Shown: positions 1 through 7,322 of the stretch, one piece after another
Numbering within the stretch: position 1 is the first letter of the stretch
Layout: every line of letters starts with the position of its first letter
The notes under the pieces: generated by a model
Told to the model about the DNA's origin: nothing
Database searches by the model: none
Seen by the model: the letters and a program-made list of their open reading frames with translations, nothing else
Position numbers and translations under genes: made by a program
Assembly: GCA_029820875.1 (NCBI GenBank)
Contig: JALGUK010000050.1
Span: 1-9,118 of the forward strand
Length of the DNA stretch: 9,118 nucleotides
Direction: 5' to 3'
From: Candidatus Zipacnadia bacterium
Lineage (GTDB): Bacteria > Armatimonadota > UBA5377 > JALGUK01

Positions 1-300
1 GATTAGTATGCGCGGATTGTGCAGCACGGCTCTGGCTATGGCCAGCCGCTGTTTCTCCCCTGTCGAGAGGCCTCCACCGCCCTCACCCAGGTATGTCTCG
101 TATCCATCGGGCTTACGCAGGATGAAATCGTGGGCATTCGCCACCTTCGCAGCCCGGATAATCTCCTCTTGGGTCGCTCCGGGCTTCGCATAGGCGATAT
201 TGTCGGCGATGGTTCCGCTGAACAGGAACGTGTCCTGGGGGACGATGCCTATCTGCCGGCGCAGGTCTGGCAGCGCCACCTTCCGGATAGGCACCCCGTC
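1..300 (-). pseudogene. ABC exporter nucleotide-binding domain, out-of-frame 3' part (continues beyond the window)
   Basis: This is the C-terminal continuation of the ABC exporter encoded immediately upstream (249-1895, minus), displaced into another reading frame. Reading from 300 down to 1 gives 100 uninterrupted codons starting [16 protein letters not shown]. They contain the Q-loop (IGIVPQD, Gln at fragment residue 22), the TIADNIAY segment usual in exporter ATPases, and a signature motif LSTGEKQ (residues 78-84, a variant of LSGGQ). The window ends at RILI, where the Walker B strand would lead into the DEATS motif outside the window. No convincing start codon or ribosome binding site precedes this part; a GTG lies at 292-294 but would start inside the domain. 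I read it as a piece of one broken gene. If the frameshift is an assembly error, it belongs to a normal full-length transporter. Confidence 0.85.
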
Positions 301-1895
301 GTGATGGTCGTGGTCTTCCCGGCGCCGCTGTGGCCGACCAATCCTATCATCTCGCCGGGCTCCGCAACGAAGGACATCCCCTTTATGACCGGTGTGTGCG
401 ACTCATAGCCGAACTTCACGTCCCGGAACTCGACCCGACCTTCAATGCTCGGCATTGCCACCGTGTCATCATCGTCCTGTGTCTCGACCTGGGTGTCGAG
501 CACCTCGAAGACGCGCTCGGCGCCGGTAAGCGAGCGGGACGCCCGGTTGATAAGCATGGACAGGAACTGGATAGGGCGATAGAACATACCCACATACATG
601 ATGAATGACATGAGTGTCCCCAGCGACATCTGCTTGAAGAGCACTTGTCGACCGCCTACGTACCATATCAGCATCGTCCCGAACATAATCAAGGCCGTCA
701 GCCCGGAAAAGAGGAATGCCCAGAGGCGCTGTGCGCGCACGCCGGTGACCGCGAGGTCCCTGCTGCGCTCGGAGAAACGGGCGATTTCGCGTGGCTCCTG
801 TGCAAACGCCTTGACGATTCTCAAACCGCTGAGGCTCTCACTGAGGACGGTATTGAGCTTGCCCCAACGGTGAAAGAACCGGTGCATCCAGTATCGAATG
901 CGCTTCCAGAACGTGGCGGTGAACAGCACCACAAGCGGCGCAGGTCCGAGCACGAACAGAGCCAGCTTCCAGTTCATGACGAACAACACGGCGCCGATGC
1001 CGGCAATCAGCAGAAGGTTGGTAAGTAGACGCTGGGAGCCCTCGACGAGAAAGTCCTGGAGTTGACCTGTGTCCTGATTGACGCGAGAAATGACGGTCCC
1101 CATCTGCTGCTTGTCGAAGAACCGCAGGGACAAGTACTGCAAATGCTGGTAAAGCTGGCAGCGGATATCGTGGGTGATTCGATTGCCAAGCAATGCGGCC
1201 AGCCAGCCCTGTATGGCGCCTGCCGCGGCCATAGTCACGTGGGCGCCAAGCAGGGCGATGACAAGGAGTGCGAGCAGCCTCAGTCGCTCGTCCAAGGGGC
1301 GGGGCTCGCCTGTCGGCGCCAGTACAAGGTCCATCAGCGGCCTCGGCAGATAGGGAGGTACAAGGCTGAGGGCGGTGTTTGTCAAAGCCAGAATGGACAG
1401 CCCGAGCACAAGCTTCCAATGAGGCTTCAGATATCCCACCAGACGCAACAACGTTCGACTCTTGGGCAGGCAGACGGGGCAGACCTGTGTCCCTTCCGGT
1501 AAAGGCAGCCCGCAACGGGGGCAGCGGTTCTCCTCTTCCTCAGGGATTTCTGCCTCTTCCCCCTTCAGCCATTTCCCCATCAGTTGCGCGACTGTCCCGA
1601 AACTGGGCACTCGAGCGGTCGTGTAGCGCACCAGCTCGAGTGGTGACCCGTTGCGGTTGACCTCGAGGGCGCCTCCGCCTACAAAGTTTTCTGCTTTAGG
1701 CTCAGATAGCTCATCAAGGGGGATTTCCAGGCGAGGTTTTACTCCCTGGCCATCCTCAGAGAGAACCCACACCCGATTTTCCGTTATCACAAGCCATTCC
1801 TTGCCGAAGGAGCCGTCCGGCCGCAGATCAGCCTTCACACAAAGCCGAACCGGCTCGCCCGTCTCAAACCCTTCGGGCAAAGGTTCGTTTTTCAT
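249..1895 (-). CDS. ABC exporter half-transporter with N-terminal zinc ribbon, frameshifted after Walker A
   Basis: The 548-residue product is a membrane ABC transporter of the MsbA/LmrA-like type IV-fold exporter group, in which dimers use ATP to move lipids, drugs or peptides outward; the substrate is unknown. Residues 1-115 form a beta-rich PH/GRAM-like segment. Residues 125-142 hold CPRC...CPVC, a zinc ribbon (Cys125, 128, 139, 142). The membrane domain with about six helices spans 150-455. The ATPase begins near 485 with A-loop Tyr497 and Walker A GHSGAGKT (521-528). After Ile531 the frame is wrong, and the last 17 residues are out-of-frame sequence ending at a TAG at 249-251. Compared with the family, about 16 codons are missing between TTTI and the next conserved DG, a net loss of about 46 bp, and the domain resumes in another frame at 300. 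As sequenced, the product could not bind and hydrolyse ATP normally. The start is supported by GGAGGT 5 bp upstream. It is the last visible gene of the kinase operon, 32 bp after the preceding stop. Confidence 0.9.
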   Translation of the reverse strand: MKNEPLPEGFETGEPVRLCVKADLRPDGSFGKEWLVITENRVWVLSEDGQGVKPRLEIPLDELSEPKAENFVGGGALEVNRNGSPLELVRYTTARVPSFGTVAQLMGKWLKGEEAEIPEEEENRCPRCGLPLPEGTQVCPVCLPKSRTLLRLVGYLKPHWKLVLGLSILALTNTALSLVPPYLPRPLMDLVLAPTGEPRPLDERLRLLALLVIALLGAHVTMAAAGAIQGWLAALLGNRITHDIRCQLYQHLQYLSLRFFDKQQMGTVISRVNQDTGQLQDFLVEGSQRLLTNLLLIAGIGAVLFVMNWKLALFVLGPAPLVVLFTATFWKRIRYWMHRFFHRWGKLNTVLSESLSGLRIVKAFAQEPREIARFSERSRDLAVTGVRAQRLWAFLFSGLTALIMFGTMLIWYVGGRQVLFKQMSLGTLMSFIMYVGMFYRPIQFLSMLINRASRSLTGAERVFEVLDTQVETQDDDDTVAMPSIEGRVEFRDVKFGYESHTPVIKGMSFVAEPGEMIGLVGHSGAGKTTTITTGCLSGRWRCQTCAGR

Positions 1896-1900
1896 TCCGG

Positions 1901-1906
1901 ACCTCC
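1901..1906 (-). promoter_or_regulatory. Strong Shine-Dalgarno of the ABC exporter gene
   Basis: The minus strand reads GGAGGT followed by 5 bases and ATG at 1895-1893. It lies in the 32-bp gap after the stop of the REC-PAS kinase gene and fixes the start of the exporter. It also shows that the 5' end of the broken gene is intact and translatable. Confidence 0.8.
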
Positions 1907-1927
1907 GTATACATGCCGACCAAACTC

Positions 1928-3490
1928 TCAGGCATCCGTCGAGCTGGCTTGTGCTTGCAGTTTGGCCTTAGACGGCAGCCAGACTGTAAATGTGGAGCCG
2001 TCGCCCAGCTCGCTGTGCACCTCGATACGGCCGTGGTAGGAATCAACAATACGTTTAACTATACTCAGTCCCAACCCGGTTCCGGTCACGTGCCGGGTGC
2101 TGGGCGTCTTTTCGCGGAAGAACTCGGAGAATATCCGCGTAAGCCCTTCCTTGCTGATACCGACACCGGTGTCGGCTACCGATACCTTCACGTAAGGGCC
2201 GTCTTGCTCAGCGCTCACAGTCACGCGGCCGTCAGGCTTGTTGTATTTAATCCCGTTACTGACCAGGTTATTGAAAAGCCGCACCAGTTCCTCACGGTCC
2301 GCCTCCACCGGCGGCAGGGTGTCGGGAACGTTGCTTTCGATGGTAACGCCGTTCTCGTCAGCCATAGGGCGCATAAGCTCGGTGACCGTCTCGATTATCT
2401 CCCGTATGGACTGCGGTGCAATCTCGCGCCGGACGGTCCCAGCCTCAAGCCGCGCCATGTCCAGCAGGTCCGCCACCAGGTCAAGCAAAGCTTTCTCCCG
2501 CTCGCGGCAGCGTGCAAGCACCTGTTGCTGCTTTTGCGGATCGGCTATCAGGCCCTGTTGCATCACGGCCAGATAGCCGTCAATGGCCGCAAGGGGCGCG
2601 CGAAGCTCGTGAGCAACCATATTAACGAACTGCGCCTTGACCTGTTCCACGCGTTTGAGTTCACTTATGTCCCGCAACACCGTAACTGTTCCAAGAAACT
2701 GACCTGTTTCCTCCTCCACTACGGGAGCAACATCGGCAAGGGACCACCTGTTCTCTTCGAGATGTGTGAGCTGGACTTCCTTGGAGAGGCGTTTACCACT
2801 GCGCCGTACTTCCTCAATCAGCTCAAACAGCTCTGCAGGCTCGACGACATCGCCCAGCTTGTAGGTTGCACGTCCCGGCTCCAGATGAGGCAGGACGCAA
2901 AGGGCGGCGGGGTTATGAAGCACGAGCTGGTTCTCGGCATTGCACACGAGCACCCCGTCGGCCATACAGTTCACAACAGTCCGCAGTCGGCTTTTCTCGG
3001 TGGACAGCTCAAGAAGCCGTTGTTCGCGCTCCCTGCGGAGCCGGTTACGCTCCTTGGTCAGCCGTACATGCTCGAGGCCCTTGTTCACCACCATCACAAG
3101 CTCATCGGGCGTAAACGGCTTGGTCAGGAACTCATACGCGCCTCGGCGGGTGGCTTCGATTGCCGTTTCCAGGGTCGCGTAGGCCGTGATAACGATTGAG
3201 AGCATCTCAGGCGCGATCTCGGCCGCGCGCGCCAGGAACTCCAGGCCGCCCATTCCAGGCATCCGAATATCAACGAGCGCGAGGTCCACCTCCGGGTGCT
3301 CGCGCAAGAGATTCAGGCCCTGCTCTGCTGTTTCGGCCAGCACAACGTTATGCCCCTCCGCGGTTAACACCCTCTGGCACCCCTTGCGGATGCCTATCTC
3401 ATCGTCCACCACGAGGATTGTGTGGTCCTGCGAGTTGCCATGGTCGGCCACTGTGGGCTGCTTGATTTCGGCTGGGGATTCACTGCCCAT
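1928..3490 (-). CDS. Hybrid histidine kinase, REC-PAS-HisKA-HATPase
   Basis: This is a soluble two-component kinase of 520 aa with no signal peptide or membrane segment, so it is probably cytoplasmic. The receiver domain (about 23-140) has acidic residues Asp29/Asp30, phospho-acceptor Asp74 (LVDIRMPG), Thr102 and Lys124 (LTKPF). A charged helical linker (140-170, rich in Arg, Glu and Lys) leads to a PAS-like sensor domain (about 170-275). The HisKA helix carries the phospho-histidine His294 (VAHELRAPL). The HATPase domain has an N box (Asn408, Asn412), a G1 box DTGVG (440-444) and a G2 box GTGLGL (470-475). All catalytic residues are present, so it should be active. With an N-terminal receiver it can take phosphate from another kinase and pass on or modulate the signal. 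The Cache kinase 67 bp upstream is the natural candidate partner, which is an inference from the gene order. The ATG is preceded by AGGAAG at an 11-base distance, which is long. The receiver fold starts at about residue 23, so a slightly later start cannot be excluded. Confidence 0.93.
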   Translation of the reverse strand: MGSESPAEIKQPTVADHGNSQDHTILVVDDEIGIRKGCQRVLTAEGHNVVLAETAEQGLNLLREHPEVDLALVDIRMPGMGGLEFLARAAEIAPEMLSIVITAYATLETAIEATRRGAYEFLTKPFTPDELVMVVNKGLEHVRLTKERNRLRREREQRLLELSTEKSRLRTVVNCMADGVLVCNAENQLVLHNPAALCVLPHLEPGRATYKLGDVVEPAELFELIEEVRRSGKRLSKEVQLTHLEENRWSLADVAPVVEEETGQFLGTVTVLRDISELKRVEQVKAQFVNMVAHELRAPLAAIDGYLAVMQQGLIADPQKQQQVLARCREREKALLDLVADLLDMARLEAGTVRREIAPQSIREIIETVTELMRPMADENGVTIESNVPDTLPPVEADREELVRLFNNLVSNGIKYNKPDGRVTVSAEQDGPYVKVSVADTGVGISKEGLTRIFSEFFREKTPSTRHVTGTGLGLSIVKRIVDSYHGRIEVHSELGDGSTFTVWLPSKAKLQAQASSTDA

Positions 3491-3557
3491 GTTAGGCTCA
3501 ACTTCCTATGCTCGAGACGATTAACGCGTCCCGACTCAGTGCAGGTTCCATCGCATT

Positions 3558-5552
3558 TTACCCGATCGTCTCATCCTGCGGCTGGTCGAGCAATACATCC
3601 GAGCGCGGGAGAGTGAATATGAAGTCGATCCATTCGCCCTCCACGCTCTCGGCGTGGATATCGCCACCGTGTTTTCGAACAATCTCCCGTGTGATGAATA
3701 ACCCCAGGCCCGTCCCTCGCTGTTGCTCGCCCGGCGGCTGCAGGCGCGAGAACTTATCGAACAGTTCCTCGAGCTTCTCCGACGGCACACCTGCCCCCTC
3801 GTTCCACACGTGGACCTCTACCCACCCGTTCGTCTTGCGTCCCCACACGCGGGTCTTTCCTCCGCGCCTGCCGTACTTGGCAGCATTGCTGAGGAGGTTC
3901 TCCATCACCACCTGCAACAGCGACGGATCGGCCTGCGCAAGGAGATCCTCGGGCAGGTCCACTTCGATTTTCATGTTTTTGTCCTCAAACTGGCTGCGCA
4001 AGTCCCGCAACACAGGGCGCACCACATCGGACTCGATTGCTACCGGACGCGCATGGACCTCGAGCTCGCCCTTCTCAATCCGCGAAAGGTTCAGGTAATG
4101 CAGAATCATTTCCTCGGTGCGGGCAATCGCGGCCGAGACATCCTGGAGGGTCTCGCGCTGCTCGGGGGTCAATTCCCCGACATATCCATCCTGGACCGCG
4201 AGGAGGTTAAGCTTCATGGCCGCCACCTGGTTTTTCAGCTCATGGGTGATGAACTCCAGGGTATCGAGGTAGTTCTGGTTCCACCGCTGCAGGTCTTCGG
4301 CCATTTCCTCGAGGTCCTTGTAACTTTGGCGCAACTGGACATCGTTGCGCTGCAAGGCGTCCACCATCTGGTTGAATACGACGGTCAGGTGCTTCACCTC
4401 GTTCTTCTCTGCATGGTCAGGGGCTGGCAAGCGATATGAGAGGTCTCCCTGGGCCACCCTCTCCGCCGCCCTCGTCAATTCAATGATCGGCCGGGAGAGC
4501 CGCCCCGCCAGGACTGAGGAAAGCAACCCGGCTGCCGTCATCGCCGCGAGAGCGATACCCCAGAAGATGGCCATCGCCTGCCGGTGCATGTCATCATATC
4601 TTTCCTTGAGCACACCCACATACAGAATCCCGATGACATTGTCGGCGGGGTCACGCAGCGGCTCGTATGCGGACATGTACCACGTATCGACCACGAACGC
4701 AGGACCAATCCACACTCCGCCCTGCCCGAGCACCTTGTCATACACCTCGGCCGACACCTGTGTGCCGACGGCCCGTTCTCCGCTTGGTCCGCGCACGTTG
4801 GTGGTGATGCGGACATCGCGCTGGAAGATGGTCACCGTCCCGAGGTTCTTGCCCTTGTAGGTGCCGGTCGTGAAAATGCTGCTGCGGACTTCGTCAACCA
4901 GGTCGAAATTCCGATTGAGCACTACACCGGCCCGCACCGCGCCGAAAATCTTGCCCGGAGGGCGGATTACGGGCGCGGCCGCCTCGATTACCATCGCGTC
5001 CGCCAGCTCTTTCAGCGGAGTTTCCTTCGCGCGCGGAGTCGGGATTATCTCCACATGCGCCCGTGCCGCCAACTCGGAGCTTTCGGCCGCCAATTCCGGC
5101 AGCGGAACCAGCCTCAATCCCGCCGACACCCGCCCCTGCTTGAATGCGGCATTCACCAGCGGGCTGTCGAGAGCGGAGCACCCTGTTGCGTCACCCCGCG
5201 CCGTTATGTAGATGTTCCCCTTGGCATCCATCAGGTGCAGGTAGTCAAACCGAGCCTTTTCGCGCAGCTTCTCCAGCACTTCACTGGACAGCTCGACGGT
5301 GCCGGACTCACCTTGCCGGGCTGCCAAGTCCGCCAGCATCGCGCAGATTGTCTCGGCCTCGCGGGCGCGTGCATCCAGTGTCGTCCGCGCCGTTTTTAAG
5401 CCCAGGTTCACCCGCCTCTGGGCCTCGTTGATGACCATTTTGTTCAGCAGAAAGCTCCCGCAAACCGCAGCGAGCAGCCCACCCAGCAACGCCACAGCCA
5501 ACAGGGCCGCAAGAAGCTTTGTGCGCAGTGGCATATCAGTCCAATGCCACAT
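3558..5552 (-). CDS. Membrane sensor histidine kinase, Cache-HAMP-HisKA-HATPase
   Basis: This 664-aa inner-membrane sensor kinase is the first gene of the minus-strand operon. TM1 is at about 12-37 and TM2 at about 327-349. Between them lies a roughly 290-residue extracytoplasmic domain whose second half (about 235-315) matches the Cache_3/Cache_2 single-Cache pattern, with the conserved stretches RAVGTQVS, WYMSAYEPL and ILYVGV. Such domains usually bind small organic ligands; the ligand here is unknown. A HAMP domain follows (about 348-402), then a coiled coil (403-430), then HisKA with phospho-acceptor His437 (FITHELKNQ). The ATPase domain has an N box (Asn552, Asn556) and a G2 box GTGLGL (613-618). 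In the G1 box the usual Asp is replaced by Asn584 (NEGAG). The start at 5552 is preferred over an internal Met7 because AAGGG (5561-5565) lies 8 bases upstream of it. No response regulator gene adjoins. The receiver domain of the next kinase may be its target, which is inferred. Confidence 0.93.
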   Translation of the reverse strand: MWHWTDMPLRTKLLAALLAVALLGGLLAAVCGSFLLNKMVINEAQRRVNLGLKTARTTLDARAREAETICAMLADLAARQGESGTVELSSEVLEKLREKARFDYLHLMDAKGNIYITARGDATGCSALDSPLVNAAFKQGRVSAGLRLVPLPELAAESSELAARAHVEIIPTPRAKETPLKELADAMVIEAAAPVIRPPGKIFGAVRAGVVLNRNFDLVDEVRSSIFTTGTYKGKNLGTVTIFQRDVRITTNVRGPSGERAVGTQVSAEVYDKVLGQGGVWIGPAFVVDTWYMSAYEPLRDPADNVIGILYVGVLKERYDDMHRQAMAIFWGIALAAMTAAGLLSSVLAGRLSRPIIELTRAAERVAQGDLSYRLPAPDHAEKNEVKHLTVVFNQMVDALQRNDVQLRQSYKDLEEMAEDLQRWNQNYLDTLEFITHELKNQVAAMKLNLLAVQDGYVGELTPEQRETLQDVSAAIARTEEMILHYLNLSRIEKGELEVHARPVAIESDVVRPVLRDLRSQFEDKNMKIEVDLPEDLLAQADPSLLQVVMENLLSNAAKYGRRGGKTRVWGRKTNGWVEVHVWNEGAGVPSEKLEELFDKFSRLQPPGEQQRGTGLGLFITREIVRKHGGDIHAESVEGEWIDFIFTLPRSDVLLDQPQDETIG

Positions 5553-5695
5553 CCTACTATCCCTTCGGCGCGCCCGAGATTCCAGCGCTGGTAACCACGC
5601 GCGTCTTGCAGCAATTTACAGAGGATACTTCTCGCCGGCTGTCCGCGATGCCTCCCCCTCTTTGCACACATAACCGGCGCGCACTTTCGCCAAGG

Positions 5696-5719
5696 TGTTC
5701 GCCTCCACGACGGCGAACA
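5696..5719. promoter_or_regulatory. Perfect inverted repeat in the divergent intergenic region, candidate operator
   Basis: TGTTCGCC (5696-5703) and GGCGAACA (5712-5719) are exact inverted repeats separated by 8 bases. A further TTCGCC half-site lies 12 bp to the left (5686-5691), in direct orientation with the first arm. There is no T-run after the dyad, and it lies upstream of both divergent genes, 57 bp before the propeller gene and about 143 bp before the Cache kinase gene. It therefore reads better as a protein-binding site than as a terminator. A 10-bp palindrome, CCAGCGCTGG, lies at 5582-5591 closer to the kinase gene. I could not find convincing -35/-10 pairs on either strand in 5553-5776. 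Confidence 0.45.
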
Positions 5720-5763
5720 TAACTTGTTGCGCTATATGGCGATGGACGCTCGAATAAGCCGTC

Positions 5764-5769
5764 AGGAGG
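5764..5769 (+). promoter_or_regulatory. Strong Shine-Dalgarno of the propeller lipoprotein gene
   Basis: AGGAGG is followed by 7 bases and ATG at 5777. This supports the chosen start, which yields a complete lipoprotein signal peptide. Confidence 0.8.
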
Positions 5770-5776
5770 CTTCCAC

Positions 5777-7174
5777 ATGATTCGGACCGTCTCGACATTC
5801 AGCGTACTGGCCGCATTCCTGAGCGCCTGCGGACATACAGGAGCGTCTACCACCTTCTATGATACGAACAAGCACCTTGTGCTGGACTCGCGCATCATCG
5901 CAAGCCAGCGGAACATTCGGTTGGTCCTCGGAGAGGTCCAAAAGGACCCTCACAATCCATTGTTCGGCGAGGAGAAGCCCTGGGAAGTCCGTTTCGACAA
6001 TCTCTACCCAAACGTAATCTTCGACGAGGAAGACCGTATCTTCAAATGCTGGTACAACCCGTTCATCATTGATGAACTCGCGTCCAATACTCCCCGTGAG
6101 CAGCGAGCGTCCGTCCCGTACAAGTCCACAAAGCGCGAGATGGGCGTCTGCTATGCGATTTCAAAGGATGGGATCGTGTGGGAGAAGCCGGAGCTTGGGG
6201 TTATTGAGTTCAACGGGTCCACGCACAATAACATTGTGATGCGACACGTCCACGGTGTCGGCGTATGGAAGGACCTCCATGACCCCGACCCGAGCCGCCG
6301 CTACAAGGCGCTCATGTCGGACGGCGCGGCCACATCGCCCGATGGTCTACACTGGTCCATCTACAAGTGTCCCGGGATCCAGGCCGCCGGGGACACCCAC
6401 AACAACGCCTTCTGGGATGAGCGGTCCGAAATGTACATCGGCATTACCCGGCTGTGGGAGGCCGGCCAGCGGATCGTAGGCCGGACCGAAAGCCGCGATT
6501 ACGTGAATTGGACCAAGGCGCAGGAGGTTCTCCGTGCTCCGGCCGATGACCGTCACCGTCAGACTTACGCCAACATCGTCTTCCCCTATGCCGACATCTA
6601 CCTCGGGCTGTTGATGGTGTTCAATACGGCCGAGAACGTGGTGGACTGCGAACTGGCATGGAGTCCCGATACCATAAAGTGGCACCGCGTCTGCCCGGGG
6701 ACGCCGCTTATCCCGCGCGGCCTGGAGGGGAGCTATGACTGCGGCTGTATCTACGCGGCGGCATATCCCGTCCTGCGCAATGGGCAGCTTCTTCTTTACT
6801 ACGGCGGCAGCAACGGCCCTCACAGCGGGTGGCGCGATGGTTTCCTGTGCCTTGCGCGTCTCCGCCCGGACGGCTTTGCGGGGATGGAGCCTGAAGATGC
6901 GTCCCGCGCGGGCACCGTAACGACACAGCCGCTTGAGTGCATGGGAAGCCAGCTTCGCGTGAGCGCAGACGCCGCTGAAGGGGAGCTGCGAGTGACGGTG
7001 CTGGATTCCGAAGGCCGTGCAATCCGCCGGAGCGAACCGCTCTCGGCGGACGTCACAGACGGCCTGGTTACCTGGCGCGGCGGCGGGGACCTCGGGCCGC
7101 TCAAGGGCCAGCAGATACGCCTGCGCTTCCGACTCAAGGCGGCCAAGCTCTATGCGTTCGGTTTCGCGGAGTGA
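5777..7174 (+). CDS. Lipoprotein with five-bladed beta-propeller, glycosidase-like (GH32/43/68 fold group)
   Basis: The 465-residue product begins with a short lipoprotein signal: a basic N-terminus, a hydrophobic core and a lipobox LSAC with Cys18 as the predicted lipidated residue. It is therefore expected to be membrane-anchored outside the cytoplasm. Residues about 40-375 have the repeating pattern of five-bladed propeller glycosidase-like proteins: NVIFDEEDRIFKCWY (79-93), GVCYAISKDGIVWEKP (123-138), SPDGLHW (187-193), NAFWDER (210-216), SRDYVNWTK (239-247), LAWSPDTIKW (293-302) and LLLYYGG (338-344). A small beta-sandwich tail follows (about 380-465). Related proteins are often annotated as glycosyl hydrolase family 32 N-terminal-like and are frequent in Planctomycetota and relatives. 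The actual substrate is unknown, and I cannot assign catalytic residues with confidence. The start is fixed by AGGAGG. Directly after the TGA, in the same frame, a relic repeats this protein's C-terminal tail. The next gene encodes a GH123-type enzyme, consistent with a glycan-processing locus. Confidence 0.82.
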   Translation: MIRTVSTFSVLAAFLSACGHTGASTTFYDTNKHLVLDSRIIASQRNIRLVLGEVQKDPHNPLFGEEKPWEVRFDNLYPNVIFDEEDRIFKCWYNPFIIDELASNTPREQRASVPYKSTKREMGVCYAISKDGIVWEKPELGVIEFNGSTHNNIVMRHVHGVGVWKDLHDPDPSRRYKALMSDGAATSPDGLHWSIYKCPGIQAAGDTHNNAFWDERSEMYIGITRLWEAGQRIVGRTESRDYVNWTKAQEVLRAPADDRHRQTYANIVFPYADIYLGLLMVFNTAENVVDCELAWSPDTIKWHRVCPGTPLIPRGLEGSYDCGCIYAAAYPVLRNGQLLLYYGGSNGPHSGWRDGFLCLARLRPDGFAGMEPEDASRAGTVTTQPLECMGSQLRVSADAAEGELRVTVLDSEGRAIRRSEPLSADVTDGLVTWRGGGDLGPLKGQQIRLRFRLKAAKLYAFGFAE

Positions 7175-7303
7175 GTCGAGGGGCTTCGCTTGCGGCCCCG
7201 CTGGGACGGCGAGACGGACCTTCGTGCCCTCAAGGGCAGTATTGTGCGGCTGAGGTTTCGTCTGAAGAACGCAAGGCTGTACGCATTCCAAGTAAAACCG
7301 TAG
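7175..7303 (+). pseudogene. Relic of a paralogous C-terminal tail of the propeller protein
   Basis: This stretch begins with the codon directly after the TGA of the propeller gene, stays in the same frame for 42 codons and ends in TAG at 7301-7303. From 7199 it encodes RWDGETDLRALKG, RLRFRLKNARLYAF and then QVKP. Aligned to the last 34 residues of the upstream protein (TWRGGGDLGPLKG...RLRFRLKAAKLYAFGFAE), 19 of 34 positions are identical without gaps. The DNA is clearly diverged, so this is not a recent duplication. It has no start codon or ribosome binding site of its own. It is either the remaining tail of a lost homologous gene, an old tandem duplication of the C-terminal domain, or a tail that would be joined by reading through the TGA. 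The first seems the simplest. I see no terminator hairpin here, so the propeller gene and the GH123-type gene may be co-transcribed. Confidence 0.75.
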
Positions 7304-7322
7304 ACAAGGACGGTGAGCGACC

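Noticed and set aside
838..1515. 225-residue minus-strand frame inside the ABC exporter gene
   Set aside because: It is an alternative frame over the exporter membrane domain, with a composition rich in Arg, Pro and Ala and no motif.
1913..3199. 428-residue open frame on the plus strand opposite the REC-PAS kinase
   Set aside because: The opposite strand encodes a kinase with all motifs intact. The plus-strand translation shows no recognisable domain and is a by-product of high GC content.
3491..3557. Possible terminator or small gene between the two kinase genes
   Set aside because: The 67-bp gap shows no stable hairpin with a T-run and no small frame with a ribosome binding site. It fits an operon spacer.
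5696..5719. Reading the intergenic inverted repeat as a rho-independent terminator
   Set aside because: No T-run follows on either strand, and the site lies upstream of both flanking genes, where no transcript is expected to end.
5724..5757. Possible promoter TTGTTG ... GAATAA before the propeller gene
   Set aside because: The spacing of about 22 bp between the hexamers is too long for a standard sigma-70 promoter, and the -10 match is poor.
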